From: Pycnopodia helianthoides
Taxonomy: Eukaryota > Echinodermata > Asteroidea > Forcipulatida > Asteriidae
Assembly (NCBI GenBank): GCA_032158295.1
Contig: CM063246.1
Coordinates: 10,665,608-10,729,607 of the forward strand
Length of the DNA: 64,000 nucleotides
Reading direction: 5' to 3'
Shown: positions 1 through 31,500 of the stretch, in pieces
Layout of the letters: the number at the start of each line of letters is the position of its first letter
Numbering within the stretch: position 1 is the first letter of the stretch
Notes under the pieces: model-generated
What the model was told of the DNA's origin: nothing
Database searches by the model: none
Seen by the model: only the letters and a program-made list of their open reading frames with translations
Position numbers and translations under genes: made by a program

Positions 1-315
1 TGACATCACACATTTACAAAAGAGCCATAGAGCCTGGACTTCCTAAAGGCAAAATTTGTACACAACTCAATGGAAGAAAACATAAACTCTTTTATAGAGA
101 TTGCACAGTTCGATTTTTATCAACTTTGAATATGAAGAAAAGGGGGCACATCTCAAAATTTGTACGCTATTATTTTTCATTACTCTTGAATTTATGTGGA
201 ATTTACTATACAAAATACAAAAATTTCCCATAGGATCATTGCATTGCAGTATCTTGCCTGCCAGGAAATGTCCTGGAATGTACAAGGTCACTCTTTTTGT
301 AAAGACATGTCACAT
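1..315 (+). repeat. Dispersed repeat, inverted copy at 51225-51478
   Basis: The stretch from TGACATCACACATTTACAAA to GGAATGTACAAGGTCACTC is the reverse complement, with scattered differences, of 51225-51478. Shared landmarks are the AGAGCCTGGA block, CTTGAATTTATGTGGAA and CTTGCCTGCCAGGAAATG. A more diverged copy lies at about 59050-59400. No coding potential is seen; the family is unknown. Confidence 0.7.
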
Positions 316-960
316 AGTCTTTAGCAAGGAAACAAACTTTCAACAGGGTTTGTAAAAATGAAAAAAATAGAGCAGGCAATCCAACAGTTTTGTTACAAAT
401 TTTATTTCACTTGTATTTTGAGTGCGTAAATTCACAGGGTAAAGACAAATTCGCTCAAAAACTATTTCAGATAAAGAACTGTTTTCGCTTAGCTCATTCT
501 AATTGTTTCTGGACACACCAAGTTCTTACTGGGAGCACAATAACCTATAGTGAGGTTTGCCGAGACACAATATACATGAAACTCTCTCTATGAGTTGTGG
601 TGGCTCTGAGAAGAATCTGTGGTTTAACAACTTGACATTTCGATGTTCTGATCATCTTCATGGAACACACTGATACCCATTTCTGTATGCTAACACTTGT
701 TGAACATCTTATGAAATACCTTCGGGTGACCCTGGAGGACCCAAGCTCTTGACCTTCTCTGAGCAGAGGTCATCTTTTTGATCGACCAATCACTCGCTGC
801 TCCAACATCAGGGGATGATGAGGTAATTAGAGAAGCAGCCGTCTATATGTTCTGAAGTCAGAATGAGGCGATGTCTCAAAACAGACTGGTGCCTTGGAAG
901 TGGTGGCAAACACCATCATGACATTCATTGCACATTTCAGGAACTAGTCAATCTGACATC
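316..960. other. CEP89 3' flank, no gene
   Basis: There is no exon-like sequence here apart from the probable CEP89 3' UTR. Positions 552-665 resemble the inverted-repeat element at 31466-31680 (both carry GAGGTTTGC, TGGTGGCTCTGAGAAGAA-like and CATTTCG/CGTTTCG blocks). Confidence 0.5.
401..406 (-). terminator. Candidate poly(A) signal of CEP89
   Basis: TTTATT (AATAAA on the coding strand) lies about 555 nt past the TGA at 961. It would give a 3' UTR that runs through the repeat-like stretch at 552-665. Confidence 0.3.
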
Positions 961-19604
<18,644 letters not shown>

Positions 19605-19660
19605 TTTCAAACCGTCTGCAGAATGTATTGTGCTCTACGCATGCGCAATGCTGAAGGTTT
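19605..19660 (-). promoter_or_regulatory. CEP89 promoter region with NRF1-like site
   Basis: ACGCATGCGCAA at 19638-19649 is close to the NRF1 palindrome TGCGCATGCGCA. It lies about 35 bp upstream of the proposed ATG in a locally CG-containing stretch. Such sites mark TATA-less housekeeping promoters, which supports 19604 as the 5' end. Confidence 0.5.
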
Positions 19661-21452
19661 TAGAGGGCTGGCGAATGTGGGCGGGGTAGAGAGGGGGAGA
19701 CGAAAATTTAAGTTTGCTGCTGAAAATCGCTGCTCTTGCCCTAAATGTTTTTCAATGTTCACTTTAAACCCGAAATAAATGCTTATCGTTGCCGAAGTAC
19801 TGACTGTTTGGTCACTCACTTCAGGTCTTACAGTAAGAAAGCAGCTTAAAGATGTAGGTCCTATTTCTAGCCAATTTGACCCATAAGTTTGGATTCCAAC
19901 TTTAAATTGCTACAATTATAGATTCGAGAAAATTGTAAGCTTTAATTTAAGGTATTGCACAAATAAATTCGCCAAAGATTAGTGGTAGTTTATCAAAAAC
20001 TGAAAACGAGTTGTCGGGTTCCCGACATTATCTCCTGTCTGTCAGCCATGCACAAACAATTGTGCATGTTTCATGTATTTTTTGCATTGTCCGTGGCATA
20101 TGCAAAAGTGTTGGTATGTTCCAAATTAAGTTTTAATTCTGGAATGTTTTTGTTAAATTTGTATTATTGTCTTGGAGGACAGGGGCGTATCCAGGGGTGG
20201 TACACAGGGATAACATTAAACACGTACAAGACAAATAACGGAAAGAACAATAAGCAACTGCCTTTTTATCTACATTTTTAATTCTCAAGTTGATCAAACA
20301 AAACAAAATTCCTTGCTAATAATATAGTGAGGAGTTGAACTGTAAAAAAAACAATATATTTATTTTTTCTCTTCAAGTAACATATCATCTCTCATGAGGA
20401 GGGGATCGAAGGTCCAGACTTCATTTGACATTCTTAAAAAATCAAGAACAGAACAATCAAAAACAATCATGTAGTGTGTACTAAGGGACAAATATTAAGA
20501 TGCGTTAGTCTCCCACATATTCAAACAATGGGTCCTGCTCAGGTAGGACCATACTTTAGTAACAGCCACAAAAAGAAATAGTGTAATTTCTATCCGAAAA
20601 CCTACTTGTTATAAAGACGGTAACGGTAGTATCAAGCATCTTGCAAAATTGTTTTAGCTGAAGTGCCTCTGCTGATTTAACAAATTTGAAACTCAAAAGA
20701 TCACCTGCAGATGACTTTGGGAAATTTCTCATGGCGTCTGTTTGAATGCTGCCAGAGATGTGGTTGGTACCCACTGTCACCTTGGTAAATGTGGATGGAT
20801 TCAATGTACTTGACTACAGCACCATGAGTTTTTGTTGCTGTTTTCTCAATTAGTAGGCACAGTATTCCACTGAAACTTTCACAGGTGACTTTTATTATAT
20901 CTTTCTCGATAATTTTGCATATATTAATCAGTGTTGACAAAAACCAAACAATGACCCTACCTTTAAAGCCACTTCTTTTTCTTTAATCAATACAATTGAC
21001 CCCCCCCCCAAGGTTCTGAAACTTGTTGAGTACACACAAGATTAGCATGGTCTACTGGTAACTGTTTAAAGCAAACTTAAGCCTGTTTTTACTTCACGCA
21101 AAAGTGAAGTTCCGTGATGAGCAACAATCAGTACACGCTGTTTTCAAATTGTGATACAAGAAAATTCATTTTAGCTGTTGCAATTCTTCAGTCACTTGCA
21201 AGACTACATACCAGGGATGTAAATAAACCTTGCAGGCAGAAAACCTAGTTTAAGTTGATATTTAGAACTTTCTTCACCAATACTGAGACAATGACATTTC
21301 ATGTGTAGTACATGTACCGAGTTCAACAGTTCATCAGAGAACTAAACAGAGTTCATGTCAAATCTTAAAAAAGGTCTCTCTTATTATGATTTCAAAAGTG
21401 TGATTTTGTTTGTTTAACCATCATTGATGTCATGCACTGTTTATTTTAAATA
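19661..21452. other. Intergenic, no gene seen
   Basis: This is the sequence upstream of CEP89. Open frames are short, unconserved and lack splice context. There is a poly-C run at 21001. No SINE or MITE was recognised with confidence. Confidence 0.5.
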
Positions 21453-21752
21453 TTAACCCTTTCGAGACCATTCATGACATGGTTTAATTTAATGATTTTT
21501 TTAAATTAATTTTTTCTTGTTAAAGTGTCTGAAAAATAACAAAATTTGTATTTATTTATTATTTTTTTTTGAAATATAGATACTATGTTAACATGGGGAA
21601 CACTAGAAAGTGTTTAATTCAGGTCATGACCTTTACTTTGACCTTTTTGGTTGAGTGGAAGTAGGTCAGTTCTTGCACTTGCAGCCGTTTGTGACCGCTA
21701 TGGGCATTTTGGTATAAGATGTTTCCGGGCGATATGGTCTCTAAAGGGTTAA
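21453..21752. mobile_element. piggyBac-type MITE, 300 bp including TTAA
   Basis: TTAACCCTTTCGAGACCAT at the left is mirrored as ATGGTCTCTAAAGGGTTAA at the right, with TTAA at both borders. TTAACCCTTT is the usual piggyBac-MITE terminus. It lies between CEP89 and ACIN1. Confidence 0.8.
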
Positions 21753-22423
21753 CAACTATTATTTCCGTTTTCTACAGATGGGGTTCAAATGATATCAATT
21801 CCAACTTGTGACTAGACTCCATCAAACATACTATTCAATGTTGAGAGTTTGGCAAATGTACCTGTGGGATTGAGCAAGGAAAAGAAGTTGAAAAAAGGGA
21901 ACTCATTTGATTCTCTAGTTTGTTTTCTTTATTTCAAAACTCTACTAAAAATAAACACAAATTTCTTCAGGCTAAAAATACACCAATTGATGGATATTTA
22001 CATAATTGTTTCTATGATTTCTTACGACAGCTGACGAAAGTTTCAACATTTCTCAAAACAATAATTTACTGCAAACCCAGAAAAAACGAGACCAACCTAA
22101 AGTAAGAAAAAATGACAGTAGTTAAACTATGTCTATTCGATTATCAACAATTTAATTAGAGATTAAATTAACTGTCTAAATGACGAATTCATGAGCAAGT
22201 CGGCCATATTGATATTTAAATAATATGTGAGCATCAACAACAAGCTAGTCTTCTTGAGTACTAACTATTCATCCTTACATTAAACATTATGACGGATCAT
22301 TTAATATCTATAGGCCAAATCAAATGCCACAATTCTCTGCTTCTTTCGGCCTTTTTACGACATCAATCATTTGCCTTTAAAAATAACACCCAACAGATGT
22401 TCGTGTACACTTTACCAGAGCTT

Positions 22424-22582
22424 GAGAGAGTTACAATAACAAATTAGAAGCCATTTTTGGTCCAAAATAAAAAATAGATGTGCGCATACAGGGTGCCAGA
22501 CTTAGACTGCACATTGGGTGGTGTTGCATTTGGACCAAAAATGGCATCCAGCAACCTGGTCCCTCCATGTCGCAACTCTCTT
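22424..22582. mobile_element. Small inverted-repeat element
   Basis: The block GAGAGTTAC...GCCATTTTTGGTCCAAA is mirrored by TTTGGACCAAAAATGGCATC...GCAACTCTC across about 160 bp. Confidence 0.7.
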
Positions 22583-25393
22583 AATGCACACCTTACCTGA
22601 CAGCCTAACCAGTAATTTCTACCAAGGTACAGACAATAATTTGTGTTTTACACTGAAGTGTGTTAAGCATTAAATACTCAGTACTTTCCACAAGTCCTAT
22701 GGGGGAACAAACAAAAAAAGTCCACAGGCATATATTTCTTAGGTTGGATTCAAACCGACAACCTTTAGCATTCTAGCGCAGAAGTTTTTAATACTGGATT
22801 TTTTTTCTCCACAGGACTCGGGAAAGCACTAAGTATACAGCGCTTAACACATACCGTCGTATGGGTTAACACAAATAATATCATTTTCCTAGATGCAAAT
22901 TTAACATCTAAACATCTATGGTAGAGAAAGTTCAAATCTACTGAAAATGAAAAAAAGAAATTCTCTTGAAAAAGATCTGAAAGCCAATTCATAATTTTAC
23001 TTTAAAATTGTACCATTAAAAAAACAAAACAGTTCTATACAAACCATGACAGCTAAAAAAAAAAGAGTCTTCTTTCCAAACTATGTGGTCTAAAAGTCAC
23101 TGCTTAAAACACAAGCGCACACAAGGAGTAAGACAGAGGTCAGGATTTTCATGGAAGTCTTGAAGGACATGGGCTCTGTGTCACAGATACTGACCATTAC
23201 AGTGCCCCCAGTCAAAATGTTCCTTTTTAATTTCAGATTTCTAATGAAAATGCCAGTTTTTGTGCAAAATGAAAATGACCTTCCCCCTTCAAGTATGAAA
23301 TTCTAGGCCGAAAGGGGTACATGTAATCATAACAAGCACTCAACAGTCAGCGTATCTACCCACAAATCCATCAAGATCTAACTTATCTTGTGCAAAAATT
23401 GATACTAGACCAACGTTTCTACTCTAGCAGAGTCTCTTTCCAAAGCTGACTCTGCTATTAAAGGTCGACGAAACATCAGATTTTGAAATATAAACCTCAT
23501 GTCATTATGGTTGGTGATGCAGTTTGTAACAGCTAATAAATTTTTGTTTTTCAACCCTAGTGGAGGCTTTTTCTGAAAGGCTAAAACTCTGCTGCGATAG
23601 AAACGCCAGGCTGTTAACAAATGTGTGCATGTATCCCACAGGTCATTTTGGTTGGTAAGCAGTTTGCAATAGTGCATCAAAATTGCTTGCTTACAATACC
23701 ATTACATGAAAATGAGTGAAACAGCAGAAAGTTCAGACTAAAAAATAAGGCGTCCAGAACAGCAATTGTTAGCTTCTGTCTTGGTAGGTATGACAGGCAC
23801 AGGGCCTCGCATATCTAGTGTTAACCATGGCTGTTAGATTCTGATGGACTCAAGACTATAAAAGAACATACGAGGTAAGATTATAGAAGGAGATTTCATG
23901 CAAGCCATGTTAGTAGATGTACAGACATGCAACTTGGTTATAAACCATGCAAATCTCGCGCACTTTTGAACTTCTGGGCTTAAGTTGGGACACCAAACCA
24001 TAATGAGCTTCACACTTGCGCGATTCTGTTTCTTCAAATACTTTAGTAGTTTATGGCTATAGAAATGATATCATATTGTTTGAATACCAATATTTAGCCT
24101 TGAAATATGAAAGTAAAAAATTGAACAAATCAACAACAAAAACCTGAAATAAGACTTGACCACCGTTTCCGGTTACTTGTAAACAATTAAGAATTTTGCC
24201 CAACTGATGTTTATGATGTCATCAAACCTATGTGATAGTTGCACAGATTCGAGCATGATTGGCAACTGGGATTTTCTATTTAAAAAAAAGCATCCTCGGC
24301 CCAAGTTTTCAATTTGTTTCAATGATAAATTATTTGTATTTGTATAAAAGTTGAAATTGTATCTATGACAAAATTGCTCTGGGTATTTTTGATTACAAGA
24401 ATTTCGTATTAAATAGAATTTGAAAAGAAGATTTGACTTTATAGAATTTGTTTGAGTTGGTTCCTCATTTTCGATATACGCACGAGACTTGCACAGTCTA
24501 TTGCAAAAAAACAACAACAAAAGAAAGAAAGAAAGAATACAGTAGCACTATAAAAAGGAGGATGGGGGGAGGGAAGGAAATCAACACAGAAGTTACACGC
24601 ATATCACACAGGTTGGGGGATTCTGTTATATCTACTGGCAATGGCAGCTGACGACGACTAATTCCAAATACCTTTGACTTTAACAATGTTGCAGTCTTCC
24701 CCTTATCCAGAATTTGATGCATGGCTTAAAGACTTTGACCAATTTCCAAAAGTTGAACAAGGTTTTTGTGAAAGATAAATGAGTAAATCTTGAAGCCCCA
24801 AAATGTTTGCAGTGATTATCAAAGACTACAATTTTACAGGATTGACTCAACTTAAAAAAAACGGATTTGATTTTAGATGAGAAAAAAAGTAGGCACTGCA
24901 AAAAAAAAGATGGATTTTAAATTCAAAAAAATAAACGACTTGAGCGGGGAAAAAAAAAATTATTGTAAAGCTTGTTTATTCAATTTTAAGAAAACTTAAA
25001 GAAATGTTGACAAATTTTTTAACTAAGCGATTTTTGAGAAAGCAATACAAAATTCAATAAAATGAGCAACTGTTTCTTGGTCTTGAAATATGAATTATCA
25101 CCTGATCATGCATTTTTCTACACACGAAGAGAAAAGATATGAAAGTTTTCCCATTGGATGAAAATTGCCTAACTACACAAAAACCCACACACAAACAAAA
25201 TATTTGTACATGCCATGGGTTAAAATAAAAAATTACAAAAATTTAACGATATCTAAAATGGTGTGATTGATGCAGTTTTGAAATAAGCAGCAAGGTTCAC
25301 AAGACGCAGACAATCCAAACTGGAGTGTTTTTTAAGTGACTTCTAGACCACTTAGTACATACTTACACGTCGGGGTTGGTTTGGAAGATGACC
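22583..25393. other. Intergenic and probable ACIN1 3' UTR
   Basis: No gene was recognised. A tRNA-like B-box remnant (GGATTCAAACCGACAACC) lies at 22746. At 23405-23680 there is a repeat carrying CAACGTTTCTACTCTAGCAG and GGTCGACGAAACATCAG, related to 30775-30850, 40360-40410, 46480-46550 and 49220-49310. 23930-24050 resembles 5023-5090. The part next to 25394 is AT-rich, as expected for an ACIN1 3' UTR. Confidence 0.5.
24975..24980 (-). terminator. Candidate poly(A) signal of ACIN1
   Basis: TTTATT (AATAAA on the coding strand) lies about 415 nt beyond the ACIN1 stop at 25394. Other weaker matches exist nearby, so this is tentative. Confidence 0.3.
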
Positions 25394-25569
25394 TTAAGGT
25401 CTCCGGCCTCGACTCCTGCTTCGGGAGCGACTACGGCGCCGTCCGACACGCGTTGGCTCTCTTCTCCTGGCCTTCTCCTTCTCTTTCTGCTTGTCCTCCT
25501 CTTCTAATTTCTGTCGGCGTTCCTCTCTGTCTTTCTCTCTTTGATTAACTCTTTAACTTTTACTTCAAC
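25394..25569 (-). other. ACIN1: ACIN1 terminal exon, charged coil and RS tail, with apparent one-base deletion
   Basis: It begins [12 protein letters not shown] in phase 0 after the RSB exon. It continues in another frame as [20 protein letters not shown] and ends [17 protein letters not shown] before TAA. Human acinus ends in the same way (SRSRSRS...RGGRR). The length of 176 nt is one short of a multiple of three. The frame change lies at about 25528-25545, in a GA-rich run (AAAGAGAGAAAGACAG on the coding strand). Confidence 0.85.
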
Positions 25570-28500
25570 CTAAAATGTAACAAATGACGTGCGACAATGC
25601 ACACGATGAGTGAACGTCACAACTTTGTGCGTAAAAACGTGCGCGTGACCTCAGCGTACTTGCAGCATTTCGCGCTATGCACGTGGGTGTATTGATTTCT
25701 ATAGCCCCCTTGCACAATGCGGAACGCACCTCCAAACAATGCATGTCATTTTGGAGTCAAATCTTTTGTGCATATGTTTGTGCACGATTTAGACTCCCAA
25801 AATGGCGGACAGGAGAGGCGCGTGTGAGTGCGCTGTGCGTTGTGCAATGGGTCTATAGACCAGAGTTGCCAACATTTGCATCTTGCAATCAGGGAGGTAC
25901 ATCAATCAGGGAGATATTTAGTATTACATTCAACATAATTGGGGAAAAGTTTCCATAAATCAGGGAGATTTTCTTAATTTGTTCATCAGGAGATGGAAAG
26001 ATTGGTTGATTTTCAGGGAATATTCTGCAGAATCGGGAGAGTTGGCAGCTCTGATAGACCTTATGCATTGGCGTCATCAAGCCGCCATCTTAGAGGCAAT
26101 AAAATGACCAAACAATGGAAATGCAAAGATTGGTATGCGCGACGCACAGGATTGGCCAGTGAACAACCTCCTTTGACCTCTAGGCGAGGGCGCCCTACTC
26201 AAATGCCGTCATGTGCATAATATTTACAAAAAGGGTGTTCTTTTATACTAATTCTGTTTCAGGTATATTTAGGTCTAGTTGGCGCAGTGGTTTCTTTCCT
26301 TGTGTTCCACCTCTAAGACCCAGGTTCGAATCTATCTGGGAGCACCATGTGGATTGGGTTTTCCAGTCCCGACCTGATTGCATGGGTTTTCCCTGTAATG
26401 TTTATCTGGGTTTTCCTCCTACATCTAAAACTGAAACGTCCTTCATTGTCTTCTCTCCATGTGGATACTTGGCTAGTATAGTGATTAAGTTTGCTTTTCT
26501 GAGAATCCTTGGCTTCACAACCAGAATTAACACAAAAAAAATAAACAGAACCCTTTTTGCAATTTATTTGTTTTAAATAATAAATGAACTCTCAACCTGT
26601 TCTTCAGTCAGTGGTAGCCAGTAGATGCAGGGTGTTGCTTTGGTCTTCCTGAACAGGTCATCAAGGAGCTTAGCGGGGGGCTCTTCAACTTCTTCTTTAG
26701 CTACTACAAATAAAAACAAACAAACAAGAAATTATTCCAAAGAAAAATATTGCCAACTTATTATTGACTTTTTCTACATGACCTCTTTCAGTTAATAAGG
26801 GCCTGTAAATTCGTTACAACAAACTAAAAAGTTGAGTAATGTTTTCCAATTTTCTATGTCACTGAAAAAGGCAGGGAAAAAATAAGCAATTGTGTTGTCA
26901 GTCTAGCAAGTGTGATTGAACCTACGGATTTCCCTGTTCTTAAAAAATAGGAAAGATAATAAACTCCAACTTCCCTATTCTTAAATAGGAAAGATAATGA
27001 TCCAACTTCTATTCTTAATAGAAAGGCGATAGAACTCAACTTCTATTCTTAAATAGGAAAGGCAACAGAACTCAGACATCCCTATTCTTAAATAGGACAG
27101 GCGATAGAACTTTGATTTCCCTTTCTTAAATAGAAAGGCGATAGACTCAGACTCCCTATTCTTAAACAGGAAAGGTGAGGTGATATAACTCTGACTTCTC
27201 TATTCCTAAATATGAAAGGGGATGAAACTCTGACTTCCCTATTTCTAAATAGGAAAGGCGATATAGCTCAGACTTCCCTATTCTTAAATAGGAAAGGCAT
27301 AAGAACTCAGACTTTCCTATTCCTAAATATGAAATGCAATAGAACTCTGATTTCCCTATTCTTATTAAACAGGAAAAGAGGTGGAGCCGACGGTCACCTT
27401 TTTGTTCAACATGTCTCTTCTCTCTTTCACGGCGTCGACGTTCTCTGGACAGGCTTCTTTCTCTGTCCCGGTCCCACTCTCTCATGGGCGGCTGCCCCCC
27501 TCTGTCTCGCCCCTTCTCTTTGTCTTGGTCCCTGTCCCTCTCCGATGCACGGCGTTCCCTCTTGGTCCGGTCCACCGTGACTGGCTCTGGTTTGGGTTCC
27601 GGTTTAGGGACACTCTTACCGGTGTGTCTGTCCATCTGATAGATCCACGAAAAAAAAAAATTGCATCTTTATAAAAAAGGACGACAGGAAATTGTGTCGG
27701 ACACAAAAGTACAGCACATAACTACTTTGCGGACTTCCACGCCCTTTTCATATCCCAATGGTACTTATATTACAAAAAATCTTGGAATTATTCCAACATG
27801 GCCACCATACCTCATCTTTGGTGGCAAAGTCCACCGGAGGGTCTTGGGGTTGCTACTGGGCCACTTGGTCCCATGAAGATCCTCCCGACAGGCTACTGCT
27901 TCATCAGGTGATGAAAACTGGGGAAGTAAAAACCACATAATGTAGACACATGAAAGAGGAAGAAAAATGGGGCAGCAACAAGTTCAGTGTTTGATGAGTT
28001 CTGACTACGATCAATTTAATTCAAGCACGCCGACAACAATTTCATTAATTGTCAAAGACCAGTGTCCATATACATAAGTATGAAACAATGAACCTGTGAA
28101 AGTTTAAGCTCAATCAATTATTGGAAACGCAAGAAAATAATGGGGGGGGGGGGAAATATGTTCTTTTTCACTGTTTTTGCAGTTGCTAGATCAAAAGTAT
28201 GTTTTACTCTTTTCTAAAAAAACTACAGCATTTTAAACAAAAACATTTCAAGGAGAGTTTTCCATCATGCCCATCTTTATACCATGTAAGTTATTGGCAA
28301 ATGCGTGAACATTTATACTTTGAATCTTGCGGTTCTGCACACCCTCTAAAGATGCAATAGATACCAGAGGTAGGAAATTTGAATTTTTAGTCAACCTCAG
28401 GGTTCTGCCCACAGTGGTCGGTGCCGGAAAACCCGCCCGGCACTCATGATTCCCCGACCACCACCGACGGAATTTTCTCGTTTTCCGACCACCACAAATT

Positions 28501-31500
28501 TTCAAATTTTGTGAATTAACTTAATTGCCTTATTAAATCCTTTCCAAAGTATTCATTATTTAACTGAATATGTAGGTTTTTTTTTAATGAAAATCTACCT
28601 GTAAATTTCTGTCAAGTTTGCCACCACCACACACCGATATGAACGTGCACACAACTTGGCGAGTTAGATAAAACCTAAAACCACTTTCCTAAAACCCATG
28701 CATCAAAAGGATGTGAAGTCTGGCTTTGTGATATTCTACATGTAAATATGCCAATGTACAGTCCAGACACAGACGCAATATACTGTACAGCTATTGGTTC
28801 TATAGAGTCTGGCTCCGGAGTTTTTACAATTGCTTTACTGTGGGATGTGGCAGCAAACAGACGCTGAGAGACTAGCAACTAACTTGTGCAAGCATGGAAA
28901 CAGCTAATAGATCATGACAACACAAAAGAAAGATCGCGATCGAGGCCAAGATCTAACAACACTTTTGATCTTAAAGGCATAAATAATGGGTGGAAATGGA
29001 GTATTAGTATTTGAAAAACAAGTTGACACAATTTTTCTTGCTGAAGTTGTATATCACAAAGCACAGTCCCTGTCTAGCATTTTGTATTTCCTTAAATTAT
29101 ATATTTTGCATCAAATTAATGGTAGGCTAGGCTATGTATTGTATGAGCTGTGACCTCATCTTATATTTATGAGTGACCTTTGACCCTGTTTTTTTTTACT
29201 GCACAATGTTTTGATGCGATGTTTGTGATATCCAAATTGGCTTCCAAAGCACCCTTCAGGTCAATGTTTTCAAAGAGACCAACAAAGAAACTCACCACAG
29301 CATAACAGTGTGACTTGATGGTATCAATCCAGAAGCCGTCCTCAACCTCCAGCTTACCGGAACGTCCGAGCAGCTCCTTCAGCTGATTGAGGGTGTAGGG
29401 TCGGACCAGGTTCATGACGTGAACCACTTGACTCTCGGCCTGCGGGAGGGGCTGGGCTTGCTCGGTCTGCCCACACCACGTAGCGGTCGTCGATGGACGT
29501 ACGCACAACCTCACGAAGCTTCGTCCTCTTGGCCAAAAGGGACTCTTGAAGAGACACAAGGAAATTCAAACATTTAACAAAAAATTCTTCTTCAAATAAC
29601 CCAAAGGTTCTCTGACAAAGAGCAGTACACACTTTTAAATACATAAAAACATCCCTAAAACGGTGTATTTTATGAATTTTACTTCTTTTAAATGTTTCTG
29701 GTGATGAAATCAAAGGACTCTCAAAAGTGACTAGAAGCTGTACCCCCTTGGCCTGAAGATACCTAGGTAAGGATGACAATAAGAAATGGTTTGGAGCCAT
29801 CACTTTTCCCAGTAAATGATTTCTACTCGCAAGATGGTACTTGCTCTTGAAAGTGAAGATATCTACGAAAAGGTTTTGTGTAGCGTTTGAAACATTCTTT
29901 TTGGGGTTGAACGATGAAAAAATGACTAGAGCGGGACTTGAACCTGTGACCTCCAGATTAACCAACTGAGCTATCTAGCCCTATGTTGGGGTCTCCCTAT
30001 TTTGTTGATATCTTTGTTCAGGGGTGCCAGTCAGAAGCCATTCAATCTGAAACTGCCGTATATAGCCAAGGATCATACACAAGTTTATGATACAACCTAG
30101 GAAGCAGCAGCAGAGGGATCACCTTATAAAAAGATGTGTATTTTATTTCAAATATCAAGTAATAAACCACAAGGAAACAAAGATACTGACAAAATAGGGA
30201 AACCACCAACATAGGGCAAGACAGCTCAGCTAGTAGAGCAACAGCATGTAAATCCGGAGGTCGCAGGTTCAAGTCCCGCTCTAGTAAATTTTTCTTTGTT
30301 CAACCCCAAATTATTAACAAATTTACCCAGTCAGTTTCCCTTGCGGTTTAATACTTGATATTTTTAACATTCGTCCCTTGATCTTCAAGAACACTAAACT
30401 CACCTTTGGCTTTCTCTTCTTTAGCTTTCTGTTTGGCCGCCTTCTGTTCAAGCCTCACTGCCTTCTCCTTGGATCTCATCTCTCGTCGTTTCACTGCATC
30501 CTCGTCGTCTTCCATCTTCTCCTCGTCTCCGTTGTCACCATTTGAGGCCTTGTCATCCCCAGAGTCAGAGTCACTGTCATTGTCACTGCTCTCACTGTCA
30601 TTACTGGATTTGTTCTGATCTTGATTTTCCCCATTGCTGGAGTTAACCTGAACGATTTCAAGACAAGTGTTTTAACAATTAAATATCAAGTTGAGGTTTG
30701 TTGTAATCACATGCAACTCTGTAATTCGCTATTGCAAACTGCTTCCCAACCCAAAATAACCTATGGTGTGTGCACAAATTGTTATTGGCCTGACGTTTTG
30801 ACCTTAGCCAAGACTTTCTCAGAGGCTAAAGGACAACAGAACTCACACCCACAAGTATAATAGTGCAACGGAAGCAGTCAGGTAGGAAAGGAGTGAAGTG
30901 TCAAGTGGAAAAGGAGTGTACATGTAATTCACCATTCTCACTCGAAACAGAGTTAAAAATGAAGATATTTCTTTTAAAGGAACATTACATAGTTGGTTTT
31001 TGCTAACAAAACAGTTGCTGGCAGTGTAACCACTTCATGTAATCCACCATATACATAAACTGACAAACCTGTAGAAGTTTGAGATCGATCGGCTATCTGG
31101 GTCACGAGAAAATAGTGAAAAACCGATTACACATTTGCATGAAATCATATAGATTCAACAAATGAATAAAACGCTCACTGAGCGATAAACTCCAATCGGA
31201 AAATTTGTTTATTCATTTCTCATCAAATATGGCATTTCAGGCAGAAATATTTCAAGGGACGTTTTCTACTATCATCATCATTAGACCGTGTAAGTTTTAA
31301 GTAAATCTGTGATCAAAAAGTATATTTTAAATTACCAATTGTAATGTCCCTTTAAAAGTATTGACGAACGAATGAGTAAAACCATATTTCGGACATCGTA
31401 ATGTTCCTTTAAATAAGATGTCTAGTAGGATTTGAATTTTAGCATGGTGGGAGTACGATCAGGGGAGGTTTGCAATGACACCATGTACATAAATCTCTCT

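Noticed and set aside
23405..23680. 91-residue minus-strand frame
   Set aside because: It falls in a dispersed repeat that recurs elsewhere in the window and has no recognisable domain.
27212..27398. Extension of the ACIN1 frame into 13-residue YLGIGKSEF repeats
   Set aside because: The exon has a clear donor at 27397 in the phase the next exon needs; the extension is the intronic 39-bp array.
29354..29965. 203-residue minus-strand frame as a separate gene
   Set aside because: Its first half is intronic and its second half is ACIN1 exon 12 plus the shifted frame after an apparent one-base insertion.
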